43,653 nt of DNA from Effusibacillus consociatus (GTDB lineage: Bacteria; Bacillota; Bacilli; Tumebacillales; Effusibacillaceae), in the NCBI RefSeq assembly GCF_042652925.1, contig NZ_JBHSHC010000053.1, positions 1 to 43,653 of the forward strand, read 5' to 3'. Positions 15,526-24,360 of the stretch are shown here, piece by piece. Numbering within the stretch: position 1 is the first letter of the stretch; each line of letters starts with the position of its first letter. Under the pieces are notes generated by a model that did not search any database, was not told the origin of the DNA, and saw only the letters and a list, made by a program, of their open reading frames with translations. The translations under genes and the position numbers were made by a program.

Positions 15526-17439
15526 ATGCTGAAGATGGTTGAATTGAAGATTATGAATCTTCTTTTTCAGATTTGCGATCAAACCAAGCATGTAGAGCGT
15601 CTTCTCCAGAAGGTTATGAGGATTGGAACCGTTGTTCTGGAGGCAAAAGGGGCTTATTTCTTCGTGGCTGAAAAATCGACCGATCAGTTGATTTTAAAAG
15701 GCCAATATTCTGTTAAGCAAGATGCAGAGTTTCCTGTTTCCGAAAAAGAGCTGCTTGAAATATGTAACTCTCGTAAAGAATTGTGGATTCAACATGAGGA
15801 TAGCTTGTTGGTTCCACTTGATGTACACGGAACGCTTAACGCCGTGCTGTGTTTTCGAAGTGTTGCAAGACAACTGGACGGTCAAGCGGCGTCTGTCGTC
15901 AATCGGATTGTGAAACGTTTTTCCTCCATGTACAGATATAAGAGAATTCAACAGGATAAAGAAAATTTTCACAAAGCTCTGATTGAAATCTCACAAGTCA
16001 TCACACAGTCCTATGATTTTGAGGATGTAATCACGGAAGCGATGGAGATGGCCTCCAAAGTAACCGGCGGATTTTGCGGATTAATGCTGGTTAGCAAAGA
16101 CGAACAGTTCTTGCTTCCAATATATACGTACAGTGTGGCAAAAACAAACACGGAGGAGATTCCATTCCCGCCGCAACCGGGACACGATCAAACCTCTTAT
16201 ATTGCGATCAAGGAACGGAAAGCGGTTTTTGTTGAGGATACCGATTCGGATCCGTTAGCTGACCATAAATTTTGCAAGGAACACGGCATTCGAAGTTACA
16301 TGACATTGCCTTTGATTGTCCATGACCGCCCGATAGGCGTGTTGTACGTCAATCATTCCCATAAAAGAAGCTTCAACAAGTTAGAGGTTACTTTCTATAC
16401 GGAATTGGCTCATCAGATTGGGCATGTAATCAACACTCTCCAGGCCAGACAAGAGATTTTGGAAACAAAGCAGATTCAGGATCGTCTGATTGAGATGATG
16501 CGAGAAATGTCAAGCAGAACCAGATTGCGGGATGTTCTCAACGATATGGTAGTCAAAACCCATCATCTGTTGGATGAAAAGGTCGGAGTTTCCGTTTGGC
16601 TTGCAGACGAATCGAAAAACAAAATCAGGTTGTCCGCTTGGAAAGGCACAAAATTGCGGCTGGATCGGCAAAAAGGGATTGAGTTCTCGCTCGAAGAATT
16701 GGGAAACTCCGCGAGCCTGCAGGATCGATATCTGGAACTGGACCATCAGTCCGACATGGCCGCTTTTTTTATCAAATCGGGTGCAGATCTCACCATCGGG
16801 ACACCTGTTATGGCAGGGAAAGACCTGATCGGGATCCTGTTCCTGCACGCTAAGGAAGGCCACAAATGGTCAGCCCAGGAAAAGCTGACTCTGTCCGCGA
16901 TTGGAACTCATGCGGGTCCGATCATTCGAAATGGACAATACATTCAATTGCTGGAGAAAGAATCGAAACTGGATGGACTGACGAAGGTTTACAACCGTCA
17001 ATATTTTGAAAAAATCTATCGGGAATACAGTCACCGGCATATGATTCAGAACAAGCCGTTCTCGATTCTGATGATTGATTTGGATAATTTCAAGCAAATC
17101 AATGATCGCTATGGACATCCAGTCGGGGACAAGGTGATGAGAGTGGTGGCCCAGATCCTGCAGGACACGATTCGCCGGGCGGACAAGGTGTTCCGATACG
17201 GCGGAGAAGAGTTCTGCATCTTCCTGCCGTGGACCGCAAAAGAGCAGGCGGAGCAGGTTGCGGAACGGATTCGCTTGTCGGTTGAAGAAGCTTCGATTGA
17301 TCCGCCTGTTACGGTTTCCATCGGAGTTGCCACGTACCTGGATCATTCCATGGACAGCAAAGAGATCCTGGAATTGGCGGATTTGGCTTTGTACCAAGCG
17401 AAAAGCAAAGGGAAGAACAGAGTTGTGTGTGCGATGTAA
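15526..17439 (+). CDS. Diguanylate cyclase with tandem GAF domains
   Basis: This is a soluble 637-residue protein with three GAF-like sensor regions (roughly residues 20-140, 150-305 and 325-470) and a C-terminal GGDEF domain (about 480-637) that makes c-di-GMP. The active site GGEEF is at 559-563 and the metal motif is LMIDLDNFKQIND. The inhibitory-site RxxD (RRAD) sits five residues before GGEEF, so product feedback is expected. No membrane segment is seen. GAF ligands cannot be told from sequence. It has its own extended -10 promoter and converges on a second c-di-GMP gene through a shared terminator. Confidence 0.93.
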   Translation: MLKMVELKIMNLLFQICDQTKHVERLLQKVMRIGTVVLEAKGAYFFVAEKSTDQLILKGQYSVKQDAEFPVSEKELLEICNSRKELWIQHEDSLLVPLDVHGTLNAVLCFRSVARQLDGQAASVVNRIVKRFSSMYRYKRIQQDKENFHKALIEISQVITQSYDFEDVITEAMEMASKVTGGFCGLMLVSKDEQFLLPIYTYSVAKTNTEEIPFPPQPGHDQTSYIAIKERKAVFVEDTDSDPLADHKFCKEHGIRSYMTLPLIVHDRPIGVLYVNHSHKRSFNKLEVTFYTELAHQIGHVINTLQARQEILETKQIQDRLIEMMREMSSRTRLRDVLNDMVVKTHHLLDEKVGVSVWLADESKNKIRLSAWKGTKLRLDRQKGIEFSLEELGNSASLQDRYLELDHQSDMAAFFIKSGADLTIGTPVMAGKDLIGILFLHAKEGHKWSAQEKLTLSAIGTHAGPIIRNGQYIQLLEKESKLDGLTKVYNRQYFEKIYREYSHRHMIQNKPFSILMIDLDNFKQINDRYGHPVGDKVMRVVAQILQDTIRRADKVFRYGGEEFCIFLPWTAKEQAEQVAERIRLSVEEASIDPPVTVSIGVATYLDHSMDSKEILELADLALYQAKSKGKNRVVCAM

Positions 17440-17446
17440 ACGCGAA

Positions 17447-17479
17447 AAGGGGCTGCGGAAATAAATCGCCCAGCCCCTT
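17447..17479. terminator. Bidirectional terminator between convergent c-di-GMP genes
   Basis: AAGGGGCTG (17447-17455) and CAGCCCCTT (17471-17479) form a perfect 9-bp stem between the ends of the two converging genes. It touches the stop codon of the minus-strand gene. Confidence 0.75.
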
Positions 17480-19314
17480 CACTGTCTGATTTCATCGATG
17501 ATGGATAGGAAAACATCAACGACAGTCGCATCAAATTGGGTATCTCGTCCCACCTGCAGTTCTTCTACAGCTTGTTCGTGAATCAAAGGGGTTTTTCGAT
17601 AGGGACGAGTCGAAACAATTGAATGATAAGCATCGGCAACCGCGATGATTTTGGCTCCAAGCGGTATCTGGGAATGTGAGAGACCATGTGGATAGCCTTT
17701 AGCGTCAGGTCGTTCATGATGATAAAGAATATAGGGAAGAATTCCTCTAAATTCCTCGACACTGGCAAGAATGTTATATCCAAGTACTGGATGGGTCTTC
17801 ATGATTTCATATTCTTCGGGTGAAAGAACCCCGTCTTTATGTAATATCGAATCCGGAATTCCTATTTTTCCGATATCGTGCAGCAGGGCAGCTATCGATA
17901 TTTGCTTGACTTCCTCGTCAGGAAGCCCCAATGTGCTGGCAATTGCGGAACAGTACCTGGAGACTATTTCAGAATGGCTGTGTGTATAGGGATCTTTCAC
18001 CTCAATAGCTCGGGCGAGTGACACAATGGCAGTAAACAGCCATTTGGAGTCTTTCGTTCGCTTCATGTAGACCTGATTTTTGTAAAGTGCAATTTCGGCT
18101 GCCGTAACGACCCGATTTTTTCCCAGGGATTTTGCGGTATACATGGCTTGATCCGCCACATGAACAAGAGATTCTTCATTGGCATCCTTCGGAAAGAGCG
18201 CTACGCCAATGCTTAATGTAATCGGATTAACCAAACTGTGACCGCAGTGAATTGCGGCCATTTGCCTGATTCTCTCGGCGGTTTGAACGGCCGTGTTTTG
18301 ATCGGCATCAGGCATAATGATAACAAACTCTTCCCCTCCATAACGGCAGACAACATCCATCGGGCGAACATTGGATGTAATAACGCTTGCGATCTCCTTC
18401 AGAATCTGGTCACCGTAAGTATGGCCCTTGCTGTCATTCAGCATTTTAAAATTATCCACGTCGCAGAAAAGCAACGCCAAGGAATTGCCGTAGCTGCGGC
18501 TTTGCTTCATAAACTTGTCTAGCTGTTGTCTGAAAAAGGCACTGTTATAGACACCGGTCAGAGAGTCCGTAACGCTTTTCTGATAGCGATCCTCCAGGTT
18601 ATACACCATCTTATTGAAGGCGGTTGCGACTTCGTTTATTTCCTGGCTCGAATTCAGCTTTAATGCCTGATAGGACCCACCCCGTTCAACCGTGACTGCA
18701 GCTTCCCGCAAAGCCATTAAAGGAAGAACAAGTAATTTTTTGATAATTAACCACAAAAGACCTAACAGCAGTAAGGTAGTGGTGGCTCCAACCAGAATCG
18801 TCTGCCGAATGCGGTTCCATATCAATACGTTTTCTTGCGAAGCATCAAGCAGAAGTTCGATTGCCCCAATGGTATTTCCGTCTTCCTTAAGTGGAGCCAT
18901 AAGGCGAACTTTAGCGATTTCGTCTCCGTCATTAAACATGCGCGAGACCAATGTCTGGTTTAGCCCCAAGTACGGGAGATATTCGGACGGAGATTGTTGG
19001 CCGATGGCCTTTCGGTCGGTCGATGCCAAAATTACATAACTCGAGCCCCGTTTTGCGTGCAGGGTCAATTTTATGACATTCGGATCCTTATGCCGAATAT
19101 AGTCAAAAATTTGCTGTACATCGTCGATGGAATGTTTTTCTTCGTACCGTCCGTTGATGGCGATTGTAATTCCCTTTAACTGCCGGACATATGTCTCTTC
19201 CACAGCGTGACGCAAACTGTATGTATCAAAAAATACGATAACCGACATTGTGAGAACGATTACGATTGCAAACATGATCACAATTTTATTCTGTAAGCTC
19301 AATCTCTGTAACAC
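17479..19314 (-). CDS. Membrane sensor with HAMP, GGDEF and HD-GYP domains
   Basis: This is a 611-residue protein that could both make and degrade c-di-GMP. TM1 is at about residues 10-30, an extracytoplasmic sensor region at about 31-170, TM2 at about 171-191, HAMP-like linker to about 245, GGDEF at about 250-405 and HD-GYP at about 425-605. GGEEF is at 326-330 with RxxD (RPMD) just before it. The phosphodiesterase domain has HDIGK at 479-483 and HHE at 532-534, but the usual DGxGYP reads DAKGYP at 537-542. The gene follows a lipoprotein gene by 21 bases on the same strand. Which activity dominates cannot be read from sequence. Confidence 0.93.
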   Translation of the reverse strand: MLQRLSLQNKIVIMFAIVIVLTMSVIVFFDTYSLRHAVEETYVRQLKGITIAINGRYEEKHSIDDVQQIFDYIRHKDPNVIKLTLHAKRGSSYVILASTDRKAIGQQSPSEYLPYLGLNQTLVSRMFNDGDEIAKVRLMAPLKEDGNTIGAIELLLDASQENVLIWNRIRQTILVGATTTLLLLGLLWLIIKKLLVLPLMALREAAVTVERGGSYQALKLNSSQEINEVATAFNKMVYNLEDRYQKSVTDSLTGVYNSAFFRQQLDKFMKQSRSYGNSLALLFCDVDNFKMLNDSKGHTYGDQILKEIASVITSNVRPMDVVCRYGGEEFVIIMPDADQNTAVQTAERIRQMAAIHCGHSLVNPITLSIGVALFPKDANEESLVHVADQAMYTAKSLGKNRVVTAAEIALYKNQVYMKRTKDSKWLFTAIVSLARAIEVKDPYTHSHSEIVSRYCSAIASTLGLPDEEVKQISIAALLHDIGKIGIPDSILHKDGVLSPEEYEIMKTHPVLGYNILASVEEFRGILPYILYHHERPDAKGYPHGLSHSQIPLGAKIIAVADAYHSIVSTRPYRKTPLIHEQAVEELQVGRDTQFDATVVDVFLSIIDEIRQ

Positions 19315-19335
19315 AGTGATTCTCCCGTCGGGTGC

Positions 19336-19737
19336 TTATTTGATTTCAAATTCGACCGTTCTCTGTACATCATAAGGCGTATGATCGTTGTTGTGAAGTG
19401 AAACCTTTAAAGTATGTATTCCTGGAGTCAGTCCCGTTAAAACATTTGTAATATCGGTGACACCTTGCTTTTCACCGTTATCAAGATACATGTGAATATG
19501 TCCTTCTCCTGCGACTTTTTCTTTTCCGTAGTGTTCCTTCGATATCTTAAGATCAGTTTTGATTTCTACTGCTGCTTGTTTGCCGGATGTTTTTACTTCT
19601 ACCTCCAGTTTCGGTTTTTTTTCTTGGTCTGCATTTGATGAATGATCATGGACCGATGCTATTGTTGAGGTGTTTTGATTGCTGCAGCCTGATGTGATCA
19701 GAACACACAGAAGTAGTGAAATATACCAGAGATTCAT
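19336..19737 (-). CDS. His-rich lipoprotein with an Ig-like/FixH-like domain
   Basis: This is a 133-residue lipoprotein with signal peptide MNLWYISLLLCVLITSGC and lipobox ITSGC (Cys at about residue 18). A short charged linker is followed by a beta-sandwich-like domain containing GHIHMYLDNGEK, LTGLTPGIHTLKVSLHNNDH and the ending VEFEIK. The His-rich loops suggest metal (copper-like) binding as in related YtkA/FixH-type domains; this is inference. It is cotranscribed with the downstream membrane GGDEF/HD-GYP sensor (21-base gap) and would sit on the same outer face as that protein's sensor region. Confidence 0.75.
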   Translation of the reverse strand: MNLWYISLLLCVLITSGCSNQNTSTIASVHDHSSNADQEKKPKLEVEVKTSGKQAAVEIKTDLKISKEHYGKEKVAGEGHIHMYLDNGEKQGVTDITNVLTGLTPGIHTLKVSLHNNDHTPYDVQRTVEFEIK

Positions 19738-19759
19738 GATTCTCGCTCCTCATGAAGAA

Positions 19760-19787
19760 TTAAACAGGGTTAACATGATTATATAAT
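19760..19787 (+). promoter_or_regulatory. Candidate promoter for the dynamin gene
   Basis: TTAAAC (19760-19765), a 16-base spacer and TATAAT (19782-19787). The -35 is weak. It lies in the divergent gap between the lipoprotein and the dynamin gene, 75 bases before the start codon. Confidence 0.4.
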
Positions 19788-19861
19788 GGAACTAATGGAA
19801 AGTGATAGGCATTACATGCTAAAATGAAGTTTAAAAGTAAACATCAGGGGATCTGGTAGAG

Positions 19862-22800
19862 ATGAAGTTGACTGAGATTCAAACACAACCGGTTACCACT
19901 AGCGCACTGCACGGGAAACTGGAACAATTGCAAAACGTTTTCAGGCAAACCGGGGATGCCGAGAACACTCGAAAAATCAAACAACTGCTTGAGAAGTTAG
20001 AGAAACACACATTCATTCTTGCGCTTTGCGGGCACTTTTCGGCCGGGAAGTCGAGTATGATCAACCGCTTGATGGGGAGTCAAGTTCTGCCTTCGAGTCC
20101 CATTCCAACAAGCGCAAATGTGGTGACGATAGAGAACGGGCCTTCTCAGGCTCAGGTATGGCGCAGGGATGGATCGTTTTTTTCCATGCCGTTGTCTGAA
20201 CTTGATACGCTGCGGGAATATGCTGTAAACGGGGAAGAGATTGAGACAATCCGGATTCAGCATCCGACCGGTTTTCTGCCTGAGCGTGTACAGGTTATGG
20301 ATACTCCCGGCATCGATTCCACCGATGACGCTCACCGAGTAGCAACGGAAAGCGCACTGCATTTGGCCGATATCGTTTTGTATGTGATGGACTATAATCA
20401 TGTGCAATCCGAGGTAAACTTCGGTTTTACCAAGACGTTAAAGGATCGTGGAAAAGCGGTCTGGTTGGTTGTGAACCAAATTGACAAGCACAACGAGTTT
20501 GAGCTTCCGTTTTCCGGGTACTCGCGGAGTGTCAGGGAATCATTTGCCGCTTGGGGCATAGAGCCGGATGCGATTTTTTATACCTCGTTAAAAGAAAGTG
20601 AACATCCGCTAAATCAGTTTGAGGCGCTGCAAGAAGCTCTACAAGGACTGATGGTTCATAGGGAATCTTTGCTGCACCGGAGTATTGTACAATCAGCCCT
20701 GCATCTGATCGAGGAGCATGTCCAAATCCAATCATCCAAAAAAGCGTTGGAGCGAAGCGAGTATTTCGAAATCCTGAAGGAAGCGGTCGCTGATTCGGAA
20801 CCGGATGTAAAGTTCAGTGCAGAGCATTGTCGGGAACGTGTTTTGAAGCTGCAAAACGAGATCGAACAGCTTGAATCGCTGCCCGGGCGGTTACAGGAAG
20901 AAATGCAGGGCGGGCTTCAATCACTGATCGAGAATGCGACCTTGACACCATTTCAGACTACAGAATTGTGCGGCACCTACTTGGAAAGCAGACGGCCCGG
21001 ATTTCGGGTGGGGCTGTTGTTTGCAGGCAATAAGACCGAACAAGAGAGGGAAAGACGGCTTACAGAACTGCATGCTGATTTTGCGGCAAAAGTGACGGCC
21101 AACCTGGATTGGCATTTCAAAGATTTGCTCGTAAAGATTCCTGAACAGCATGGAATTCATGATGAAGAATATGCGAATGCAGTTTATAACCTGAAAATCG
21201 AGATTACGCCCCAAATGCTGGCGGGATGGGTCAAAGACGGGGCGTTGGCTTCCCGCGAGTATATGTATCAGTATGCAAAAGATATTGCATCCGAGGTGAA
21301 AAGCTTATACCGCCGGACGGCAGCGGAATTTATAGAAAGGGCCGTGGATGTGGCGAAAACAGTTCTTACCGATTCCATCCTTGAGTTGAAACACCGGCTG
21401 GAAAAGGAAAAACGGTACCTGAGTGCCGCGGAAGGTTTGGAAGAGCTGGATCTGCAGGAAAACGCATACCGAAACGAATTAACTCAACCGCTTGAACAAG
21501 AACAGGAAGCTTCGGGTGAACTTGCCAGACTGTATGTGGTGGAACAATCGATCGAAGAGATTAAAGCAGACTGGGATAAAACGGATGTGACACAGACAGA
21601 TCTCTTATCAAACACTTCAAATAAAGTTGAAACTGGGGCCGACACCCCCGTGAATACGGGGTTTACTCTACCGGGCCAAACGGCCGATTCCGGGCAACAG
21701 AATTTTAAAACGGAACTTGGAAAGGCGGCAGGGAAACTGCGGGAAGCTGCCGATTTGACAGCAAACATTCCGGGGCTTCAGTCGATTGCCTCTCACATGG
21801 TGGAACGGGCCAAGCGCCTGGAACAGAATCTGTTCACCGTTGCTTTATTCGGTGCATTCTCCGCAGGCAAATCATCGTTTGCCAATGCGATGATGGGGGA
21901 TCTGGTGCTGCCGGTTTCACCCAATCCGACAACTGCGACGATCAACAAAATACTGCCGCCTGCCGCCGAGTGGACCCATGGCACGGTTCGGGTCAAAATT
22001 AAGTCGAGAGCAGATATTATGACCGATATCAAGGGGTCATTAGCCGTTTTCGGAGTTCGGATGGAGACCCAAGCGGTGCCGGAGGACGGAGAACTTGACG
22101 AGTTTTTTGCTGAGGCGCTCCAACTGATTTCCAAGTTGGATCCGGAAGAAATTCCGCCTAATGCAAAACCCCATTTTTCATTCCTGAAAGCGGTGGAGAA
22201 AGGATTCCCAGACATTCACGCCTCCTTTGGTGAGGAAGTAAGGGTGGATCTCGACACTTTCCGTGACTATGTTGCACGGGAAGAGAAGGCTTGTTTTGTG
22301 GAATGGATTGAGCTGTATTACGATTGTCCGTTAACAAGACAAGGGATCATGCTGATCGATACTCCGGGTGCCGATTCGATCAACGCCCGTCATACGAAAG
22401 TGGCGTTTGACTATATTAAAAATGCGGATGCGGTACTGTTTGTCACCTATTACAACCATGCTTTCTCCAACGCCGACCGGGAGTTCCTGATTCAACTCGG
22501 CAGGGTAAAAGATGCGTTTGAGATGGACAAGATGTTCTTTCTGGTAAATGCGGCCGATCTGGCAGCCGATGAAGAAGAACTTGCGGGTGTAGTCTCTCAC
22601 GTCCGTAAGAATCTGATTTCGTGCGGAATCTCGATGCCGCGAATCTATCCGGTTTCGAGCCAGATGGCATTACTGGCCCGTCTTGCCGGAAAAGGAATCC
22701 TGCCTGCCAACGCCGAGCGAGTGTACCGGAAATTAACAGGAACATTGGAAGAGGATTCGCTTCCTTCGCCGGTGGATGTTGTAGAGCAATCCGGAATTCA

Positions 22801-23698
22801 AGCATTTGAGCAGGAATTTATCTCTTTTACCATTGAGGAACTGACACAAGTGGCCGTTCAATCGGCGATGGCGGAGATAGGACGAGCTGCGTTGAATCTC
22901 CAGGAATTTATCGAAACGGCTAAAGAAGGGGAATCGGTACGGAGCCAGAAACGCGCTTCTTTGCAAAATTCTCTCGAACAGGCACTGCTTCAGATTGAGA
23001 AAGCGGAAACCGATTCGGAATTGAAGGGCATTGAAAAAGAAGTTGACGAATTGATTTATTATGTAAAGAAAAGGGTGTTTCTCCGTTATTCGGATGCTTA
23101 CAATGAATCCTTCAGTTCGTCGGTTCTGCGGGATGATGTTCGGGACATAAAGAAGGTTCTTATGAACTGTCTGCAGGACCTGCTTCGTTTCCTTGCATTT
23201 GATTTGGGACAGGAAATGCGTGCTACAGCGGTACGAGTGGAGAAGTTGGTGAACCGCAGTGCCGGGCGGATCTGTGAAAGATTGACTGACTCAGTCAAGG
23301 ATCATTTGCCAGGCTGTAAGCTGGAATCCTATCAGTCCACTTCGTTCCCAACGCCCGATTTTCCGGAGGATCTGCCGTTAGCAGGAGCGGAACGTTTGAC
23401 AGGTGTCCTGTCGCTGTATAAAAACGCAAAGGATTTCTTTGAACGGGACATCAAATCGAAGCTGCGCGAAGAGTTGGCAAAACAGTTGCAAGAACCGGTG
23501 GATTCTTATCTTGCGGAAGGAACGCGGATCCTAACGAGAACGTATGCAGAGGCATTTACCGGGTTGGTAGAGCAAGTGAAGGGTCATGCTCAAACCCAGA
23601 TCAACGAGTATACCCATGGAATCATTGCCGCATTGTCAATGCAGGTCAACGTTCAGAAACTGGAACGGGTAAAAGAACGTTTGGAACAATTGAGATAA
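19862..23698 (+). CDS. dynA: DynA-type double dynamin-like GTPase
   Basis: This is a 1278-residue protein with two complete dynamin-like GTPase modules fused in tandem, as in Bacillus DynA (YpbR), a membrane-remodelling protein used in membrane repair and phage defence. Module 1: P-loop GHFSAGKSS at 57-65, VMDTPGIDS, and VNQIDK. Module 2: P-loop GAFSAGKSS near 662-672, LIDTPGADS near 832, and VNAADL. Long helical, coiled-coil-rich stalk regions separate and follow them. No transmembrane helix is clear. It is slightly longer than B. subtilis DynA (about 1190 residues). It starts at ATG 19862 and is monocistronic, with a strong terminator behind. Confidence 0.9.
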   Translation: MKLTEIQTQPVTTSALHGKLEQLQNVFRQTGDAENTRKIKQLLEKLEKHTFILALCGHFSAGKSSMINRLMGSQVLPSSPIPTSANVVTIENGPSQAQVWRRDGSFFSMPLSELDTLREYAVNGEEIETIRIQHPTGFLPERVQVMDTPGIDSTDDAHRVATESALHLADIVLYVMDYNHVQSEVNFGFTKTLKDRGKAVWLVVNQIDKHNEFELPFSGYSRSVRESFAAWGIEPDAIFYTSLKESEHPLNQFEALQEALQGLMVHRESLLHRSIVQSALHLIEEHVQIQSSKKALERSEYFEILKEAVADSEPDVKFSAEHCRERVLKLQNEIEQLESLPGRLQEEMQGGLQSLIENATLTPFQTTELCGTYLESRRPGFRVGLLFAGNKTEQERERRLTELHADFAAKVTANLDWHFKDLLVKIPEQHGIHDEEYANAVYNLKIEITPQMLAGWVKDGALASREYMYQYAKDIASEVKSLYRRTAAEFIERAVDVAKTVLTDSILELKHRLEKEKRYLSAAEGLEELDLQENAYRNELTQPLEQEQEASGELARLYVVEQSIEEIKADWDKTDVTQTDLLSNTSNKVETGADTPVNTGFTLPGQTADSGQQNFKTELGKAAGKLREAADLTANIPGLQSIASHMVERAKRLEQNLFTVALFGAFSAGKSSFANAMMGDLVLPVSPNPTTATINKILPPAAEWTHGTVRVKIKSRADIMTDIKGSLAVFGVRMETQAVPEDGELDEFFAEALQLISKLDPEEIPPNAKPHFSFLKAVEKGFPDIHASFGEEVRVDLDTFRDYVAREEKACFVEWIELYYDCPLTRQGIMLIDTPGADSINARHTKVAFDYIKNADAVLFVTYYNHAFSNADREFLIQLGRVKDAFEMDKMFFLVNAADLAADEEELAGVVSHVRKNLISCGISMPRIYPVSSQMALLARLAGKGILPANAERVYRKLTGTLEEDSLPSPVDVVEQSGIQAFEQEFISFTIEELTQVAVQSAMAEIGRAALNLQEFIETAKEGESVRSQKRASLQNSLEQALLQIEKAETDSELKGIEKEVDELIYYVKKRVFLRYSDAYNESFSSSVLRDDVRDIKKVLMNCLQDLLRFLAFDLGQEMRATAVRVEKLVNRSAGRICERLTDSVKDHLPGCKLESYQSTSFPTPDFPEDLPLAGAERLTGVLSLYKNAKDFFERDIKSKLREELAKQLQEPVDSYLAEGTRILTRTYAEAFTGLVEQVKGHAQTQINEYTHGIIAALSMQVNVQKLERVKERLEQLR

Positions 23699-23705
23699 GA
23701 ATAAA

Positions 23706-23737
23706 GGTATCTGGGTGTGCGGACCAGATACCTTTTT
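23706..23737 (+). terminator. Rho-independent terminator of the dynamin gene
   Basis: GGTATCTGG (23706-23714) and CCAGATACC (23724-23732) form a perfect 9-bp stem followed by TTTTT. The upstream AAA pairs with the T tail, so it may also serve the convergent hemoglobin gene. Confidence 0.9.
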
Positions 23738-23754
23738 CTATGACATTACCGGCA

Positions 23755-24144
23755 TTATTCGTCATTCGAATTGATCATGTGGTGAGCCGTCTGTACCAAT
23801 CGTTCCCAAATATACTGGCGTATGTCGCCTTCGAGTTTAATGTCATTCATGGCTTGCTGCATGCACGACAGCCATGCTTCCGCGCGTTTAGGAGTTACCG
23901 GGAACGGAAGATGTCGGGCGCGGAGCATTGGGTGCCCGAATTCCTGGCTGTACAATGGCGGACCTCCAAGAAATTGAGTAAGAAACATATATTGCTTTCG
24001 TTCGGTTTCGTCCCAATCCCCCGGGAAAATCGGAGCAAGATCCGGATGAATGCGAACTCGTGCGTAGAAGGCTTTTACCAATTTTCGAATGGTCTTTTCG
24101 CCACCGATCATTTCATAGGGGATTACATTTGGATCGTAATTCAT
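23755..24144 (-). CDS. Group II truncated hemoglobin (YjbI/GlbO-type)
   Basis: This is a 129-residue heme protein of the truncated-hemoglobin group II family, which binds oxygen and nitric oxide. Visible hallmarks: B10 Tyr (Y27 in KAFYARV), LGGPPLYSQ, proximal His H78 in RARHLPFPV, and the group II Trp G8 (W91, in AEAWLSCMQQAM). AAAGGAG precedes ATG 24144. B. subtilis yjbI sits near thiol-redox genes; here no such neighbour is present. Confidence 0.93.
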   Translation of the reverse strand: MNYDPNVIPYEMIGGEKTIRKLVKAFYARVRIHPDLAPIFPGDWDETERKQYMFLTQFLGGPPLYSQEFGHPMLRARHLPFPVTPKRAEAWLSCMQQAMNDIKLEGDIRQYIWERLVQTAHHMINSNDE

Positions 24145-24292
24145 GGGGAACTCCTTTTTTCAAGTTAGTGAGTACAAAGCTACTATTGTAATTTGAACAT
24201 ACGAGACCCGGGATTTCAACTTAAATTCCACCTGCAGCGCTATGTTCCAAAAAATTGAAGATCGTCAAAAAATTTTTAATTTCCATACTGGT

Positions 24293-24322
24293 TTGCTTAA
24301 CCCGAACAACCAATAGTATCAT
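24293..24322 (+). promoter_or_regulatory. Candidate promoter of the TRAP transporter operon
   Basis: TTGCTT (24293-24298), an 18-base spacer and TATCAT (24317-24322), 38 bases before the GTG start of the binding-protein gene. The fit is moderate. The region 24180-24290 upstream is AT-rich with no other recognised element. Confidence 0.45.
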
Positions 24323-24360
24323 TAAAAAGGTACCTACATACGATTAAGGGGGTTCATTGC

